From Candidatus Melainabacteria bacterium (GTDB taxonomy: Bacteria; Cyanobacteriota; Vampirovibrionia; Gastranaerophilales; Gastranaerophilaceae): 64,000 nucleotides of DNA. The notes beneath the pieces are model-generated. The model was not told the DNA's origin, did not search any database, and worked only from the letters and a program-made list of their open reading frames with translations. The stretch spans positions 1-64,000 of the forward strand of contig QHMH01000005.1 of assembly GCA_003258795.1 (NCBI GenBank), in the 5' to 3' direction. Shown here piece after piece: positions 1-9,532 of this stretch. The translations under genes and the position numbers were made by a program. Each line of letters opens with the position of its first letter. Position 1 is the stretch's first letter.

Positions 1-165
1 TTAACTTACCTTACCCGATTTCGCTCGAATCAATTTCGTTTTTTTCTTTCCTTGTCATGTATATCGGTATTTTTAATGCTTTTCTTTAATTTTTCCATTT
101 TTACGTTAATATTTCTTAATATTTGTTTATAAAAGAAAATATTACTTTTCTCTAAAATTTATTCT

Positions 166-174
166 TGCTAAAAT
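166..174 (+). promoter_or_regulatory. Extended -10 promoter of panD
   Basis: TGC directly followed by TAAAAT forms an extended -10 element. Transcription would start near 181, just before the panD ribosome binding site. No clear -35 is visible. The 165 bases to its left are AT-rich and show no gene. Confidence 0.5.
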
Positions 175-194
175 ATGGTTATAGGAAAGAAGAT

Positions 195-542
195 ATGTTA
201 AGAGAATTTTTATATTCAAAAATCCACAGAGCAACTGTAACAGATGCCAATTTGGAGTATGTTGGTTCTATTACAATTGATGAAAATCTTATGAAACATG
301 CAAACCTTAGAGAGTGGCAAAAGGTTGAAATTTTGGATGTGAACAATGGAGAAAGATTTCAAACTTATGTTATGAAAGGTGAGGCTGACAGTGGTGTAAT
401 TTGTTTAAATGGGGCTGCAGCAAGAAAAGTTCAAAAAGGTGATAAGGTTATCATTGTTTCTTATGCTCAATTGGATGAAGAAGAAGTACAAAATCACAAA
501 CCAACTATAATAATTGTTGACGATAATAACAAAATTATCTAA
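195..542 (+). CDS. panD: Aspartate 1-decarboxylase (PanD)
   Basis: PanD decarboxylates L-aspartate to beta-alanine for pantothenate and CoA synthesis; it is a cytoplasmic pyruvoyl enzyme that cleaves itself between Gly24 and Ser25. Starting at the ATG at 195 (AGGAAAG ribosome binding site at 184-189) gives 115 aa and places YVGSITID so that the pair is exactly Gly24-Ser25, with Lys9 and Tyr22 also present. That numbering decides the start over an ATG at 165. Later GxAAR and GDKVIIVSYA stretches are typical of the family. dnaE begins 18 nt downstream, so the two are probably co-transcribed. Confidence 0.95.
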   Translation: MLREFLYSKIHRATVTDANLEYVGSITIDENLMKHANLREWQKVEILDVNNGERFQTYVMKGEADSGVICLNGAAARKVQKGDKVIIVSYAQLDEEEVQNHKPTIIIVDDNNKII

Positions 543-560
543 AATTTCAAGGAGAAATAA

Positions 561-3500
561 ATGCAATATGTCCCGTTACATGTTCACACGGAATATTCTT
601 TGCTTGACGGAGCTATAAGAATAAAGGATTTGTGCAAGTTTGCGAAAGAGCATGACATGCCAGCAGTTGCAATCACTGATCATGGTGTTATGTATGGTGA
701 CATGGAAATGTACACGACAGCAAAGGAAGAAGGAATTCATCCATTGCTTGGTTCGGAGTTTTATTGTCATGATGGGGATATAAAAGAGCAAAATAAATTA
801 CACAACCCTCTTTATCACTTGGTATTGATAGCTAAAAATAAGCAAGGATATCAAAATCTTGTTAAGTTAACTTCTGTGGCTTGGTGTGAGGGAAGATATT
901 TTAAGCCTCGTATCAACCATGAACTTTTAGAAAAATATCATGAAGGACTTGTCTGTCTTTCTGCTTGTCTTGCAGGTGAATTGATTAAAACTCTATGTGA
1001 TGAAGGTTACAATAAAGCGGTTGAGGTTGCCAAAAAATTCAAAGATTTATTTGGAGAAGATTATTACATTGAACTTCAAGATCATGGCTTACCTGAGCAA
1101 AAAAAGACGAATCCAGATTTAATTAAAATTGCAAAAGAATTGGGTATCAAACTTGTAATTACCAATGACTCCCACTATTTGAAAAAGGAAGATGCTGATG
1201 CGCATGATACGTTGCTTTGTTTGAATACAAATAGTGACAAAGATGATCCAAACAGATTTCATTTTGCAAATAACGAGTTCTATGTAAAGACTGTTTCGGA
1301 ATTGAGAGATGCATTTAGTTGGATGGATTCTGAAACATTTGAAGAGTGTATAAATAATACTGTAGAGATTGCAGATAAATGTCATTTAACACTTGAACTT
1401 GGCAAGTCCCCTCTACCTGCTTTTGATGTACCAAAGGGACACACAACAGAAAGTTATTTGAATTATCTTGTATTTGAGGGATTAAAGAAAAGATACAAAG
1501 AAGTAACGAAAGAATTAAAAGATAGGGCTGATTATGAACTTGGCGTAATTGAGCAAATGGGATTTGCGGCATATTTTTTAATTACGTGGGATTTTATTCA
1601 CTATGCAAAAACTCACAATATCCCTGTCGGACCTGGAAGAGGTTCAGCCGCTGGCTCTTTGGTCGCTTACGCACTTGAAATTACTGATTTGGATCCAATT
1701 GAACACAAACTCTTGTTTGAAAGATTTTTAAATCCAGAGAGATACACTATGCCTGATATTGATATTGACTTTTGTATTGAAAAAAGAGGTCAGGTAATAG
1801 ATTACGTTACAAAAAAATATGGCGAAGATAGAGTTTGTCAAATTATTACATTTGGAACTTATGCTGCAAAGGCCGCTTTTAAGGGCGTTGCAAGAATTTT
1901 AAGAATACCATTCTCTGATAGTAATGCTATGGCACAATTGGTTGATAGTTGTATTGAACATGCGCAAATATTAACTAAAAACGATAAAATTAAAACTTTG
2001 GGTGAGGCTATCAAGCAAGAAGGTTCAGAATTAAAAAAACTATATAATGAAGATAGACAATTTGTCGTTGATCCACTTTCTGGCAAAACTGTGGGAATGA
2101 AAAAGTGGGTTGATTTATCTGTTGCCATTGAAGGAATAAAAAATAACACTGGAACGCATGCTGCTGGAGTTATTATTGCACCAAAACCTTTGGATCAAAT
2201 TCTTCCTGTTCAACCGTCAAAAGATGGGATTGTTCAAACAGGCTATCCGCCTCATGATGTTACTGAAGTTCTTTGTCTTTTGAAAATGGACTTTTTGGGG
2301 TTGAGAAACCTTACGACGATATACAAAACGGTTGATTTGATTGAAAAAAGAACTGGGGTTAGGGTTGACATAAACAACATTCCTCTTGACGATAAAGATG
2401 TTTATAAAATGCTTATGAAGGGGGATACAGATGGTGTATTCCAGTTAGAATCTTCTGGAATGAAAAATCTGGTAAAAAAATTAAAACCTGACGTTTTTGA
2501 AGATTTAGGTGCTTTAGTAGCGTTATTCCGTCCAGGACCTTTGGATTCTGGCATGGTTGATGAATTTGTAAACAGAAAGCACGGAAAGACTGCTATTACC
2601 TATCCTCATCCACTTCTTGAACCTGTATTAAAAGATACATATGGAACAATTGTTTATCAAGAACAAATTATGCAAGTGTTCCAAGTTCTTGCTGATTACA
2701 CGCTTGGTCAAGCTGATATGGTCAGAAGAATGATGGGTAAGAAAAAAGTTGAGGAAATGCAAAAGCAAAAAGGACGTTTTGTTGAGAACTCTGCAAAACA
2801 CGGAATGAGTGAAGCTGATGCTTTAAAACTTTTTGGACAAATTGAAAGTTTTGCATCTTATTGCTTTAACAGATCTCACTCTGCTGCTTATGCTTTTGTC
2901 GCTTATCAAACAGCTTATTTAAAATGTCATTATCCTGTTGAGTATATGGCTTGTCTTTTATCAAGTGTTTCAAGTGATCAAGATAAAACTCAAGCTTATA
3001 TTGAGGAAGCTCTTGCAAAAGGTATCAAAATTTTATCTCCAGATATAAACAAGTCTAACAAAGAATTTACACCTGACGGAGATAATATTAGATTTGGATT
3101 GGCATCTGTAAAACAGGTTGGTGAAGTAGTTGTAGAAGCAATTATTGAAGAGAGAGAAAAAAATGGCGAATTTACATCAATATATGATTTTTGTACAAGG
3201 GTAGATTCAAAATGCACTAACAAAAGAGTTTTAGAAGGTTTGATTAAATCTGGTGCTTTTTCTAATATAGAAAAAAGTAGAAAGCAACTTTTAGAAAATC
3301 TTGATGGACTTGTTTTTGAAGCAAACAAAGAGGCTAAAGCAAAAGAACTTGGTCAATGTAGTTTGTTTGCAGGGACTGAAGATGCCCCTGTATTTACAAT
3401 GCAAGGTAGCGATGAAGAGTTTTCTTCAAAAGAAATTCAACAGTTTGAAAAAGAATTTCTGGGATTTTATGTAACAAGTCACCCACTTTCAAGTATTAGA

Positions 3501-4058
3501 GAGAACTTACCGTTTTTAACTACTCACAAAATCTCTGAAATAAAAGATATTCCAAGTGACAAGTCAGTTACTGTTTGCGGGCTTATTACCGCTTGCAGGA
3601 CTATTCCAACAAAAAAAGATCCTACAAAATTTATGAAATTCTTTACAATAGAAGATTTGACTGGAAAAATTGAGGTTTTATGTTTTACAAAGAAATTCAA
3701 AGAGTACGATGAAATCTTACAGCCAGAGGAAAAAGTTATTGTATCTGGAAAGGTTTCAAGAAAGGATGAAAACTCTTTAAGTCTTATTCTTGAAAGTGCG
3801 AAAAGTGTTGAAAATGCTAATATCTTTACGGTTGAACTTGTCGAAGAAATTCCTTACGAAAAACTTGTTTTTATGAAAGATTTAATGTACAAGCACAACG
3901 GTTCAGACCCACTAATTATGAAAGTTTCAACAGAAGAAGAACCCGTTAAAATTCTTACTGCACCATCTTTTTGGGTTAAAAGTTCAAATGATTTGGTTAA
4001 TGAGTTGAAAAAATATTTCCCTAAAGAGATTAACGTCAATATTAAATCGCTTAACTGA
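561..4058 (+). CDS. dnaE: DNA polymerase III alpha subunit (DnaE)
   Basis: Replicative polymerase catalytic subunit, 1165 aa, the usual length for DnaE1. The N-terminal PHP domain starts with HVHTEYSLLDGA (residues 7-18) followed by ITDHG. The polymerase active site shows PDIDIDF around residues 398-404, carrying catalytic aspartates. GPGRGSAAGS and the helix-hairpin-helix/OB-fold C-terminal half are recognisable. A good ribosome binding site (AAGGAG at about 550) precedes the ATG. Unlike the split, intein-bearing dnaE of many cyanobacteria, this gene is contiguous and has no visible intein. No PolC-type exonuclease insertion is seen. Confidence 0.97.
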   Translation: MQYVPLHVHTEYSLLDGAIRIKDLCKFAKEHDMPAVAITDHGVMYGDMEMYTTAKEEGIHPLLGSEFYCHDGDIKEQNKLHNPLYHLVLIAKNKQGYQNLVKLTSVAWCEGRYFKPRINHELLEKYHEGLVCLSACLAGELIKTLCDEGYNKAVEVAKKFKDLFGEDYYIELQDHGLPEQKKTNPDLIKIAKELGIKLVITNDSHYLKKEDADAHDTLLCLNTNSDKDDPNRFHFANNEFYVKTVSELRDAFSWMDSETFEECINNTVEIADKCHLTLELGKSPLPAFDVPKGHTTESYLNYLVFEGLKKRYKEVTKELKDRADYELGVIEQMGFAAYFLITWDFIHYAKTHNIPVGPGRGSAAGSLVAYALEITDLDPIEHKLLFERFLNPERYTMPDIDIDFCIEKRGQVIDYVTKKYGEDRVCQIITFGTYAAKAAFKGVARILRIPFSDSNAMAQLVDSCIEHAQILTKNDKIKTLGEAIKQEGSELKKLYNEDRQFVVDPLSGKTVGMKKWVDLSVAIEGIKNNTGTHAAGVIIAPKPLDQILPVQPSKDGIVQTGYPPHDVTEVLCLLKMDFLGLRNLTTIYKTVDLIEKRTGVRVDINNIPLDDKDVYKMLMKGDTDGVFQLESSGMKNLVKKLKPDVFEDLGALVALFRPGPLDSGMVDEFVNRKHGKTAITYPHPLLEPVLKDTYGTIVYQEQIMQVFQVLADYTLGQADMVRRMMGKKKVEEMQKQKGRFVENSAKHGMSEADALKLFGQIESFASYCFNRSHSAAYAFVAYQTAYLKCHYPVEYMACLLSSVSSDQDKTQAYIEEALAKGIKILSPDINKSNKEFTPDGDNIRFGLASVKQVGEVVVEAIIEEREKNGEFTSIYDFCTRVDSKCTNKRVLEGLIKSGAFSNIEKSRKQLLENLDGLVFEANKEAKAKELGQCSLFAGTEDAPVFTMQGSDEEFSSKEIQQFEKEFLGFYVTSHPLSSIRENLPFLTTHKISEIKDIPSDKSVTVCGLITACRTIPTKKDPTKFMKFFTIEDLTGKIEVLCFTKKFKEYDEILQPEEKVIVSGKVSRKDENSLSLILESAKSVENANIFTVELVEEIPYEKLVFMKDLMYKHNGSDPLIMKVSTEEEPVKILTAPSFWVKSSNDLVNELKKYFPKEINVNIKSLN

Positions 4059-4088
4059 TTGGACTTAACGTTACTTGTTTGGTATATT
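4059..4088 (+). promoter_or_regulatory. Promoter of the Slt-like gene, probably leaderless
   Basis: TTGGAC at 4059-4064, an 18-base spacer, and TATATT at 4083-4088 resemble a sigma-70 promoter. The ATG lies 6 nt after the -10 hexamer with no Shine-Dalgarno between, so the transcript may begin at or very near the start codon. Confidence 0.45.
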
Positions 4089-4094
4089 TGAGAT

Positions 4095-6059
4095 ATGGAA
4101 AAGAAAAAATTAGTTATCATAATTTCAATAATTTTAACTTTTTTAATTTTCGTTTCAGCCTTTGTATACAGACAGAGTCCGAAACGCAATTTTTCTGCAT
4201 ATTCAAACGCACTTGAAACTTATAATAAAACAAATTTTAAAAAATCATACAGGATGTTCAAAAAGGTTTCTATCTTTTCAGAGTTGAAGCCGGCTTCTGT
4301 TTATAGACAGGCACTTTGTGCAAAAAAACTCGACGATAAAAAAGCAGAATTGCGAAAATATGAACAGATAAAAAAATATTATTCAAATTCAAAAATTGCC
4401 CCAAAAGCTGTTTATACTTTAGCAAAGGAGCATTACAAACAAAAAAAGTACTCGAAAGCTATTAGAGAGTTCAAGTTTGTAATAAAAAAATATCCAAAAA
4501 CTGAATATGCTACGGCATCTCAATATTTTATTGCTCTTGGAATTATAGAAAAAACAAAAAACAACCCAAATAAAGAAAGAGAAATTGTTTCAAGGTTAAA
4601 GAAATATCTTGTTGAAGCTCCAGATGGAATTTATGCCTTGAGTTGTGCAAAAGTTCTTGAAAAATATACTCTTTCTGATGAAGAAAATTTATTGGTTGGA
4701 CAAACTTATTTGAAATGCGGGGATTACAGAAAAGCTGAAATTTTCTTGAAAAAAGCTGACAAATCAATATCTTGGCCGTACCTTGTTCAGGTATATTTAA
4801 AATTGAAAAATAACAATGCAGTTAGGGCATATACAAAAAATGGACTTTCTTCAAATCCAACAATAACTACAAAAAAGTATGATGATGCCGTATATAATGC
4901 GATTGACCTTTATTTAAAGACTTTTGACAATAAAAAGACTGGACTTGATGAGTTATTAACGTTTGGTCGTAAAAGTAGAAATTATGATTATATTATGTTT
5001 AAGAAGTGTCAAAGTTTAAATGATAGAAATAGAGCATTGTGTTATAGTTCCCTTTGGCACTTATATCCAAAAGGTAATTTTGCCGCAGAATCTCTTTCTT
5101 ACGTTTTTTACGATACTTTGAAAAAAGGTGATTATAATCTTGCATTAAGACAAGGCAAAACTCATTTGAGAGATTATGGAAAAGTTAAATCAACTCCTAA
5201 AGTTTTGTACTGGCTTGCATACACAGCGAGATTATTGCATTACAGAGATCAAGCAAATTATTATTACAAAAGATTGATGAAAGAATATCCTGATGATTAC
5301 TATACATACCTTGCATTTATGACAACAAACAAACTGAAATATTTTAAGGTTAAATCATTCGATCCAAAACCTGTTGAATTCCCATACGCAGATACAAATG
5401 AAAAATTCTTGAAAACATTGTTAAAAGTGAATGATTTTGGATTGATAAATTCATTTTATGGTGATGACGATTTTATAAAAAGTTGGATTATGTATAAAGA
5501 AGGAAACTATTCAAATTCTTCAAGGCTTGCACGAGATGCAATGGAAAAACTCGATGTAAAACCGGATTCAAAGGATTTGAGGTGGAGATTGGTATATCCG
5601 GTTCATTTCATTGATGAGATTACCAACAATAATGTGGCAAAAACCCCACTTATACTTTCTATAATTAGAGAAGAAAGTTACTTTAATACTTATGCAAAAA
5701 GTCCTGTTGGAGCAATGGGACTTATGCAATTGATGCCTTCTACTGCAAAGGAAATCGCAGAAAAAAATGGTCTAACCTTGTTAAACAACAATTTTTTATA
5801 CGATCCAAAAATAAATATCAAACTTGGAAAATTGTATCTTGCGTTTTTGGAAAATTCTTTATCAGGCAGAACTCAACTTGCTATATTGGCATATAATGGC
5901 GGAATCGGAGTTTTAAAACAGTGGAAGAAAAACATAGATTACGATAATTTTGATGATTTTGTTGAACAAATTCCATATTCAGAAACTCAAAATTATTACA
6001 AAAAGGTTTATAGGTCATATTGGAATTATTTAAGAATTTACAATGGGCTTAATTTTTAA
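4095..6059 (+). CDS. Membrane-anchored lytic transglycosylase with TPR-like N-terminal region
   Basis: Soluble-lytic-transglycosylase (Slt70-like) architecture, 654 aa. Residues about 5-25 form a single hydrophobic segment (signal anchor). A long helical, Lys/Tyr-rich region with TPR-like repeats (YTLAKEHYKQKKYSKAIREF and similar) follows. The C-terminal catalytic domain contains IREESYFNTYAKSPVGAMGL, where the Glu of REES is the expected acid catalyst, then MQLMPSTA and the AYNGG motif. The enzyme should cleave peptidoglycan between MurNAc and GlcNAc with 1,6-anhydro product formation, in the periplasm. It stands alone between dnaE and the PilZ gene. The exact subfamily is uncertain. Confidence 0.88.
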   Translation: MEKKKLVIIISIILTFLIFVSAFVYRQSPKRNFSAYSNALETYNKTNFKKSYRMFKKVSIFSELKPASVYRQALCAKKLDDKKAELRKYEQIKKYYSNSKIAPKAVYTLAKEHYKQKKYSKAIREFKFVIKKYPKTEYATASQYFIALGIIEKTKNNPNKEREIVSRLKKYLVEAPDGIYALSCAKVLEKYTLSDEENLLVGQTYLKCGDYRKAEIFLKKADKSISWPYLVQVYLKLKNNNAVRAYTKNGLSSNPTITTKKYDDAVYNAIDLYLKTFDNKKTGLDELLTFGRKSRNYDYIMFKKCQSLNDRNRALCYSSLWHLYPKGNFAAESLSYVFYDTLKKGDYNLALRQGKTHLRDYGKVKSTPKVLYWLAYTARLLHYRDQANYYYKRLMKEYPDDYYTYLAFMTTNKLKYFKVKSFDPKPVEFPYADTNEKFLKTLLKVNDFGLINSFYGDDDFIKSWIMYKEGNYSNSSRLARDAMEKLDVKPDSKDLRWRLVYPVHFIDEITNNNVAKTPLILSIIREESYFNTYAKSPVGAMGLMQLMPSTAKEIAEKNGLTLLNNNFLYDPKINIKLGKLYLAFLENSLSGRTQLAILAYNGGIGVLKQWKKNIDYDNFDDFVEQIPYSETQNYYKKVYRSYWNYLRIYNGLNF

Positions 6060-6063
6060 TTTA

Positions 6064-6072
6064 TGTTATAAT
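6064..6072 (+). promoter_or_regulatory. Extended -10 promoter of the PilZ gene
   Basis: TGT directly followed by TATAAT makes a perfect extended -10. A start near 6079 would give a leader of about 28 nt holding GGAATGAAAGG before the ATG at 6107. Confidence 0.5.
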
Positions 6073-6106
6073 TCAGTCATGAAAATAGGAATGAAAGGTT
6101 TATAAA

Positions 6107-6694
6107 ATGAATGAACTTTTAAGTATCGGACAAAAAATGCGTGTAGTACCTCAAGATTTCGAGTATGCAAACAGAGGACACATTGTTAAAATATTAGATG
6201 AATGTTTTGTTTTGCAGCTTGATTCTGCACCAACTGGACTTAAAACAAAGCAAGTTATGGAATTTTATTCTCCAACAAAATTTGGAACATTGTTCTTTAA
6301 TTCTGCAATTGCAAAGTTCGATGAAGATAAAGCAATCGTTCTAAAACCGAAAAAACATAGATTTTTACAACGTAGAACTTTTACACGTATTAAATTTGCA
6401 GAAAAAGTTTTGTTAAAGCATGATGAGCAATTTGAAGCAACAGCAATCGACTTGGCAGCAGGTGGTTTAAGGGTTAAATCAGAACATCCTTTTGCAATTG
6501 ATGACATATATGATGTAGAATTTCCTCTCTCTGGTGGAAAAGATATTGTGTGTAAATTTTCTCCTGTACTTGTTCAACGTTCAGAAGATAATATTTACAC
6601 TGCTGCAGGAAAGTTTGTTGATTTGCCATACAAAGACAGAATGAGAATTATTCAATATTGTTTGAGAAAAGACATTGAATACAATAGAAAATAA
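6107..6694 (+). CDS. PilZ-domain protein (c-di-GMP binding, YcgR-like)
   Basis: 195 aa with an N-terminal beta-rich YcgR-like domain and a C-terminal PilZ domain. The PilZ c-di-GMP signature is present: R-x3-R at Arg90-Arg94 within RRTFTR, and DLAAGG at residues 115-120 for D/N-x-S-x-x-G, with Ala in place of Ser. Such proteins sense cyclic di-GMP and control motility, secretion or polysaccharide output. The next gene, an HD-GYP protein starting 4 nt downstream, belongs to a family that degrades c-di-GMP, so this pair probably forms one signalling unit. No flagellar gene is in the window, so the output is unknown. Confidence 0.82.
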   Translation: MNELLSIGQKMRVVPQDFEYANRGHIVKILDECFVLQLDSAPTGLKTKQVMEFYSPTKFGTLFFNSAIAKFDEDKAIVLKPKKHRFLQRRTFTRIKFAEKVLLKHDEQFEATAIDLAAGGLRVKSEHPFAIDDIYDVEFPLSGGKDIVCKFSPVLVQRSEDNIYTAAGKFVDLPYKDRMRIIQYCLRKDIEYNRK

Positions 6695-6698
6695 GATT

Positions 6699-7703
6699 AT
6701 GGATGAAAAATTTAAAATACTTCTTGCAGATTCGGTAAATGAGGAAATAACTACTATTTGTGATATTTTGCAAGAAACTTATGATGTTGTAGTTGATTCT
6801 GATATGTCAGTTGATGTTTTGAAAGATAATAAATTTCAAATTATAATTGCACATGAAGTTGGAAATGCAGAAGCCGGAATAGATTTTTTGAAAAAAACTT
6901 TAGAGTTATCTCCAGAATCGGTAAGAGTATTGATTACTGATTGCTCAGATTCTGCACTTCTTATTAGAGCTATAAATGAAGCTAAAATTTATAGATATAT
7001 AAAATCACCATATAGTCCGACAGAGCTTAAGCTCGTTTTAAAATCTATAAAAGAATATTTACTATTAAAAAAAGAAAATGATAAGCTTTTACTTGATTTA
7101 AAGAAATTGTTTACAGGTACAGTAAGTGCGATTACGGATGCTCTTGATGGAAAAAATCCATATATATTTGGAAAAAGTCGTCGTGTAGCTTTTTGTGCAA
7201 TAAAACTTGCAGAGTATATTGGACTTTCTGATGAAGAAGTTGGAAAGATTGATATTGCAGGTTTGTTGCACGATATTGGTATGGTTGGAATTCCGGAAAA
7301 AGTTTTGAATAAAGCAGGAATTCTTTCACCTGAAGAAAAAATGATTACCAAACAACATGTGGAAAACGGCATTAAAATTTTAGAAGATATAAAACAGTTA
7401 AAAGATATTTTGGAAATTATTAAATATCACCATGAACAGTACGATGGAAATGGTTATCCTTTTGGTCTAAAAGGAGAAGAAATTCCAATTGCATCAAGAA
7501 TAATCGCGGTCGCAGATGCATATGATGGATTGATATCAAATCGTTCTTACAGAAAAGGTTTTTCACACGAAGATGCTATAAAAAAACTTAAAGAACGTGC
7601 TGGGACAGGATTAGATCCAAAACTCGTTGATGCTTTTGTCAAAGTTATGGACAAATCTTTGGATGAGTTTAGAGCTTTTGAAGAGGAATTAACAAAGTTA
7701 TGA
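6699..7703 (+). CDS. HD-GYP domain protein with degenerate receiver domain
   Basis: 334 aa from the ATG at 6699, chosen because an upstream ATG at 6675 lies inside the PilZ gene. Residues 1-115 have the response-regulator fold seen in RpfG-like proteins, but the phospho-acceptor position is His52 (IIIAHEVG) instead of Asp; the acidic Asp11 and switch Lys102 remain. Residues about 140-320 are an HD-GYP phosphodiesterase: HD at 191-192, His220, HHE at 244-246 and GYP at 252-254 are all present. It should hydrolyse c-di-GMP, probably without classical phosphorylation control. Its stop overlaps the next start (ATGA). Confidence 0.87.
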   Translation: MDEKFKILLADSVNEEITTICDILQETYDVVVDSDMSVDVLKDNKFQIIIAHEVGNAEAGIDFLKKTLELSPESVRVLITDCSDSALLIRAINEAKIYRYIKSPYSPTELKLVLKSIKEYLLLKKENDKLLLDLKKLFTGTVSAITDALDGKNPYIFGKSRRVAFCAIKLAEYIGLSDEEVGKIDIAGLLHDIGMVGIPEKVLNKAGILSPEEKMITKQHVENGIKILEDIKQLKDILEIIKYHHEQYDGNGYPFGLKGEEIPIASRIIAVADAYDGLISNRSYRKGFSHEDAIKKLKERAGTGLDPKLVDAFVKVMDKSLDEFRAFEEELTKL

Positions 7704-8734
7704 TAAAGATGTTAAAAAAAAATCCAAAAATTAAGCTATTTACCACTCCATCGCATGGTCAAAAATTTTCAATTTTTTCAAAGTTAAAGTCTTTTTATAA
7801 GTATGATATTTCAGAAAACGATGCATATAATCCAGAAGAAGCACTTGAAAAAAGTCAAAAAAATGCGGCAAAAATTTACGGTACAAAATCGACAAACTAC
7901 TTAATCAATGGATCTACAAGTGGAGTTATTGCTTCTGTTTTATCCTGCGTAAAAAAGGGTGAAAAGGTTCTAATTTGGGATAATGCTCATAGATGTCATT
8001 TGAACGCAGTAAAACTTGCCGGTGCAATTCCAGTTTTTTATTCACTTGAAAAAGATGAAAACTGGGGCTTTTTTAAGGAAACTAAAATAAGTGACATTGA
8101 GATTAAGCTCAAAGAAAATGATATAAAAGCTGTTATTGTTACATCTCCAAGTTATTTCGGAGTTCAATCGAATATTAAGTCATTAAGTGATATATGCAAA
8201 AAATATGGGGCTTATTTGATAGTGGATGAGGCACATGGTGCTTTGTATCCATTTTTTGAAGAATTAGGAAAATCTGCAATAAATGAAGGTGCTGATTTTA
8301 TCATTCAATCTCTACACAAAACAGCTGGTGGGCTTAATCCAACAGCACTTCTACATAATAATACGACTTTGGATGTCAAACCATACCTTGATATGATTTC
8401 TACAACAAGTCCATCATATCCTCTCTTAGCCTCTATTGAAAAAAATATTGCCTATCTAAATTCAAAAAAAGGAAAAGATAAAGTTAAAAAACTTATATGC
8501 AGTATTAAAACTTTAAAAGAAAATGTTAATAATGTTGAATTCTACGATGGTTTGGATGTTACAAAAATAGTTGTAAAAAAATCTAATATGACAGGTGAAG
8601 AATTATCGAAAATACTTTATGATAATTATATAGAAGATGAAAAAGTTAGTGAAAAGTCCGTACTTCTTTTATGTGGTCTTGGATGTGATGAAAAAAAATT
8701 AAAATACCTTGAAAAGGTTTTGAAAAAACTTTGA
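7700..8734 (+). CDS. Short Orn/Lys/Arg decarboxylase family PLP enzyme
   Basis: 344 aa, fold type I PLP enzyme of the Orn/Lys/Arg decarboxylase group (SpeA/LdcC-like). Seen: TPSHGQ near the N-terminus, NGSTSG, the PLP-binding IVDEAHGA, and SLHKT with the Schiff-base lysine. The family's usual length is about 460-490 aa in Gram-positive-type enzymes, so the C-terminal domain is strongly reduced. The start overlaps the HD-GYP stop by 4 nt, implying translational coupling. Arginine or lysine is the likely substrate, with agmatine or cadaverine as product, but specificity cannot be read from the sequence, and the reduced C-terminus leaves open whether it is catalytic. Confidence 0.78.
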   Translation: MIKMLKKNPKIKLFTTPSHGQKFSIFSKLKSFYKYDISENDAYNPEEALEKSQKNAAKIYGTKSTNYLINGSTSGVIASVLSCVKKGEKVLIWDNAHRCHLNAVKLAGAIPVFYSLEKDENWGFFKETKISDIEIKLKENDIKAVIVTSPSYFGVQSNIKSLSDICKKYGAYLIVDEAHGALYPFFEELGKSAINEGADFIIQSLHKTAGGLNPTALLHNNTTLDVKPYLDMISTTSPSYPLLASIEKNIAYLNSKKGKDKVKKLICSIKTLKENVNNVEFYDGLDVTKIVVKKSNMTGEELSKILYDNYIEDEKVSEKSVLLLCGLGCDEKKLKYLEKVLKKL

Positions 8735-8797
8735 TATTTATTTTGCTAAGATTTTCATGTTAAAATTTTTTTGTTGAAATTAGGAAAGGAATAAATT

Positions 8798-9526
8798 ATG
8801 AAAAAGATTTTTGTTTTTTTATTTGCAATTTTGCTTTCTATGTCTATTGTAAATGCTGCAGAAGTTAAAGAGGTTGGAACTATTAGTGTTTCTGCAACAG
8901 CTTCTAAAGAGGTTGAACCTGACAGAGCAACTATAAGATTTTATGTTGAAACAGATGAAAAAACTGCTCAAGATGCTTCTACAATAAACTCACAAAAATC
9001 TAATAAAATTAAGACAGCAATTAAACCATTTTTGAACGAAAAAAATGGAGATTATATTAAAACTGGAAATTTAACTTTGGAACCAGTTTATACTTATGAA
9101 AAAAATGGAGATAAAAGAACATTAAAAGGTTATAGAGCAAAAACATCGTTTACAATTGATGTTTCAGATTTGAAAAAAATTGGACAAATTTCAGATGTAG
9201 TTGTTAAATCTGGAGTTACTGGATTTGATGATTTTTCAATGTACCTTAAAAATACAAGCGATGTATACAATGAATTGATTGTTAGTGCAACAAAAATGAC
9301 ATTAAAAAAAGCTAATTTATGTGCCAATGCTGCAGGAACAGTTCTGAATGGTATAAAATATATCAATGTTGGCTCTGATAACATAAATAATTATAGATAT
9401 AAAATGTCATCAAATGTTATGCTTGCGGCAAGAGCAGAAGGTAGTAGCGATGGAGCTTTTTCTGAAATTGAAGCAGGAAAAATCAAACTTCAAGTTAATG
9501 TGAACGCAGTTTATTATTTGAAGTAG
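8798..9526 (+). CDS. SIMPL-domain (DUF541) exported protein
   Basis: 242 aa. Residues 1-20 are a clear Sec signal peptide (KKIF, a long hydrophobic core, then VNAAE cleavage). The mature part begins with ISVSATASKEVEPDRATI, the characteristic SIMPL opening, and runs to a beta-rich end. Members are periplasmic or outer-membrane associated, and their molecular role is poorly known. A good ribosome binding site (GGAAAGGA) precedes the ATG. The next gene starts 6 nt downstream, so the two are likely one operon. Confidence 0.85.
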   Translation: MKKIFVFLFAILLSMSIVNAAEVKEVGTISVSATASKEVEPDRATIRFYVETDEKTAQDASTINSQKSNKIKTAIKPFLNEKNGDYIKTGNLTLEPVYTYEKNGDKRTLKGYRAKTSFTIDVSDLKKIGQISDVVVKSGVTGFDDFSMYLKNTSDVYNELIVSATKMTLKKANLCANAAGTVLNGIKYINVGSDNINNYRYKMSSNVMLAARAEGSSDGAFSEIEAGKIKLQVNVNAVYYLK

Positions 9527-9532
9527 TTTTCA

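Noticed and set aside
165..194. Longer panD start at 165
   Set aside because: It would shift the Gly24-Ser25 processing site to 34-35, lacks a ribosome binding site, and begins inside the -10 region.
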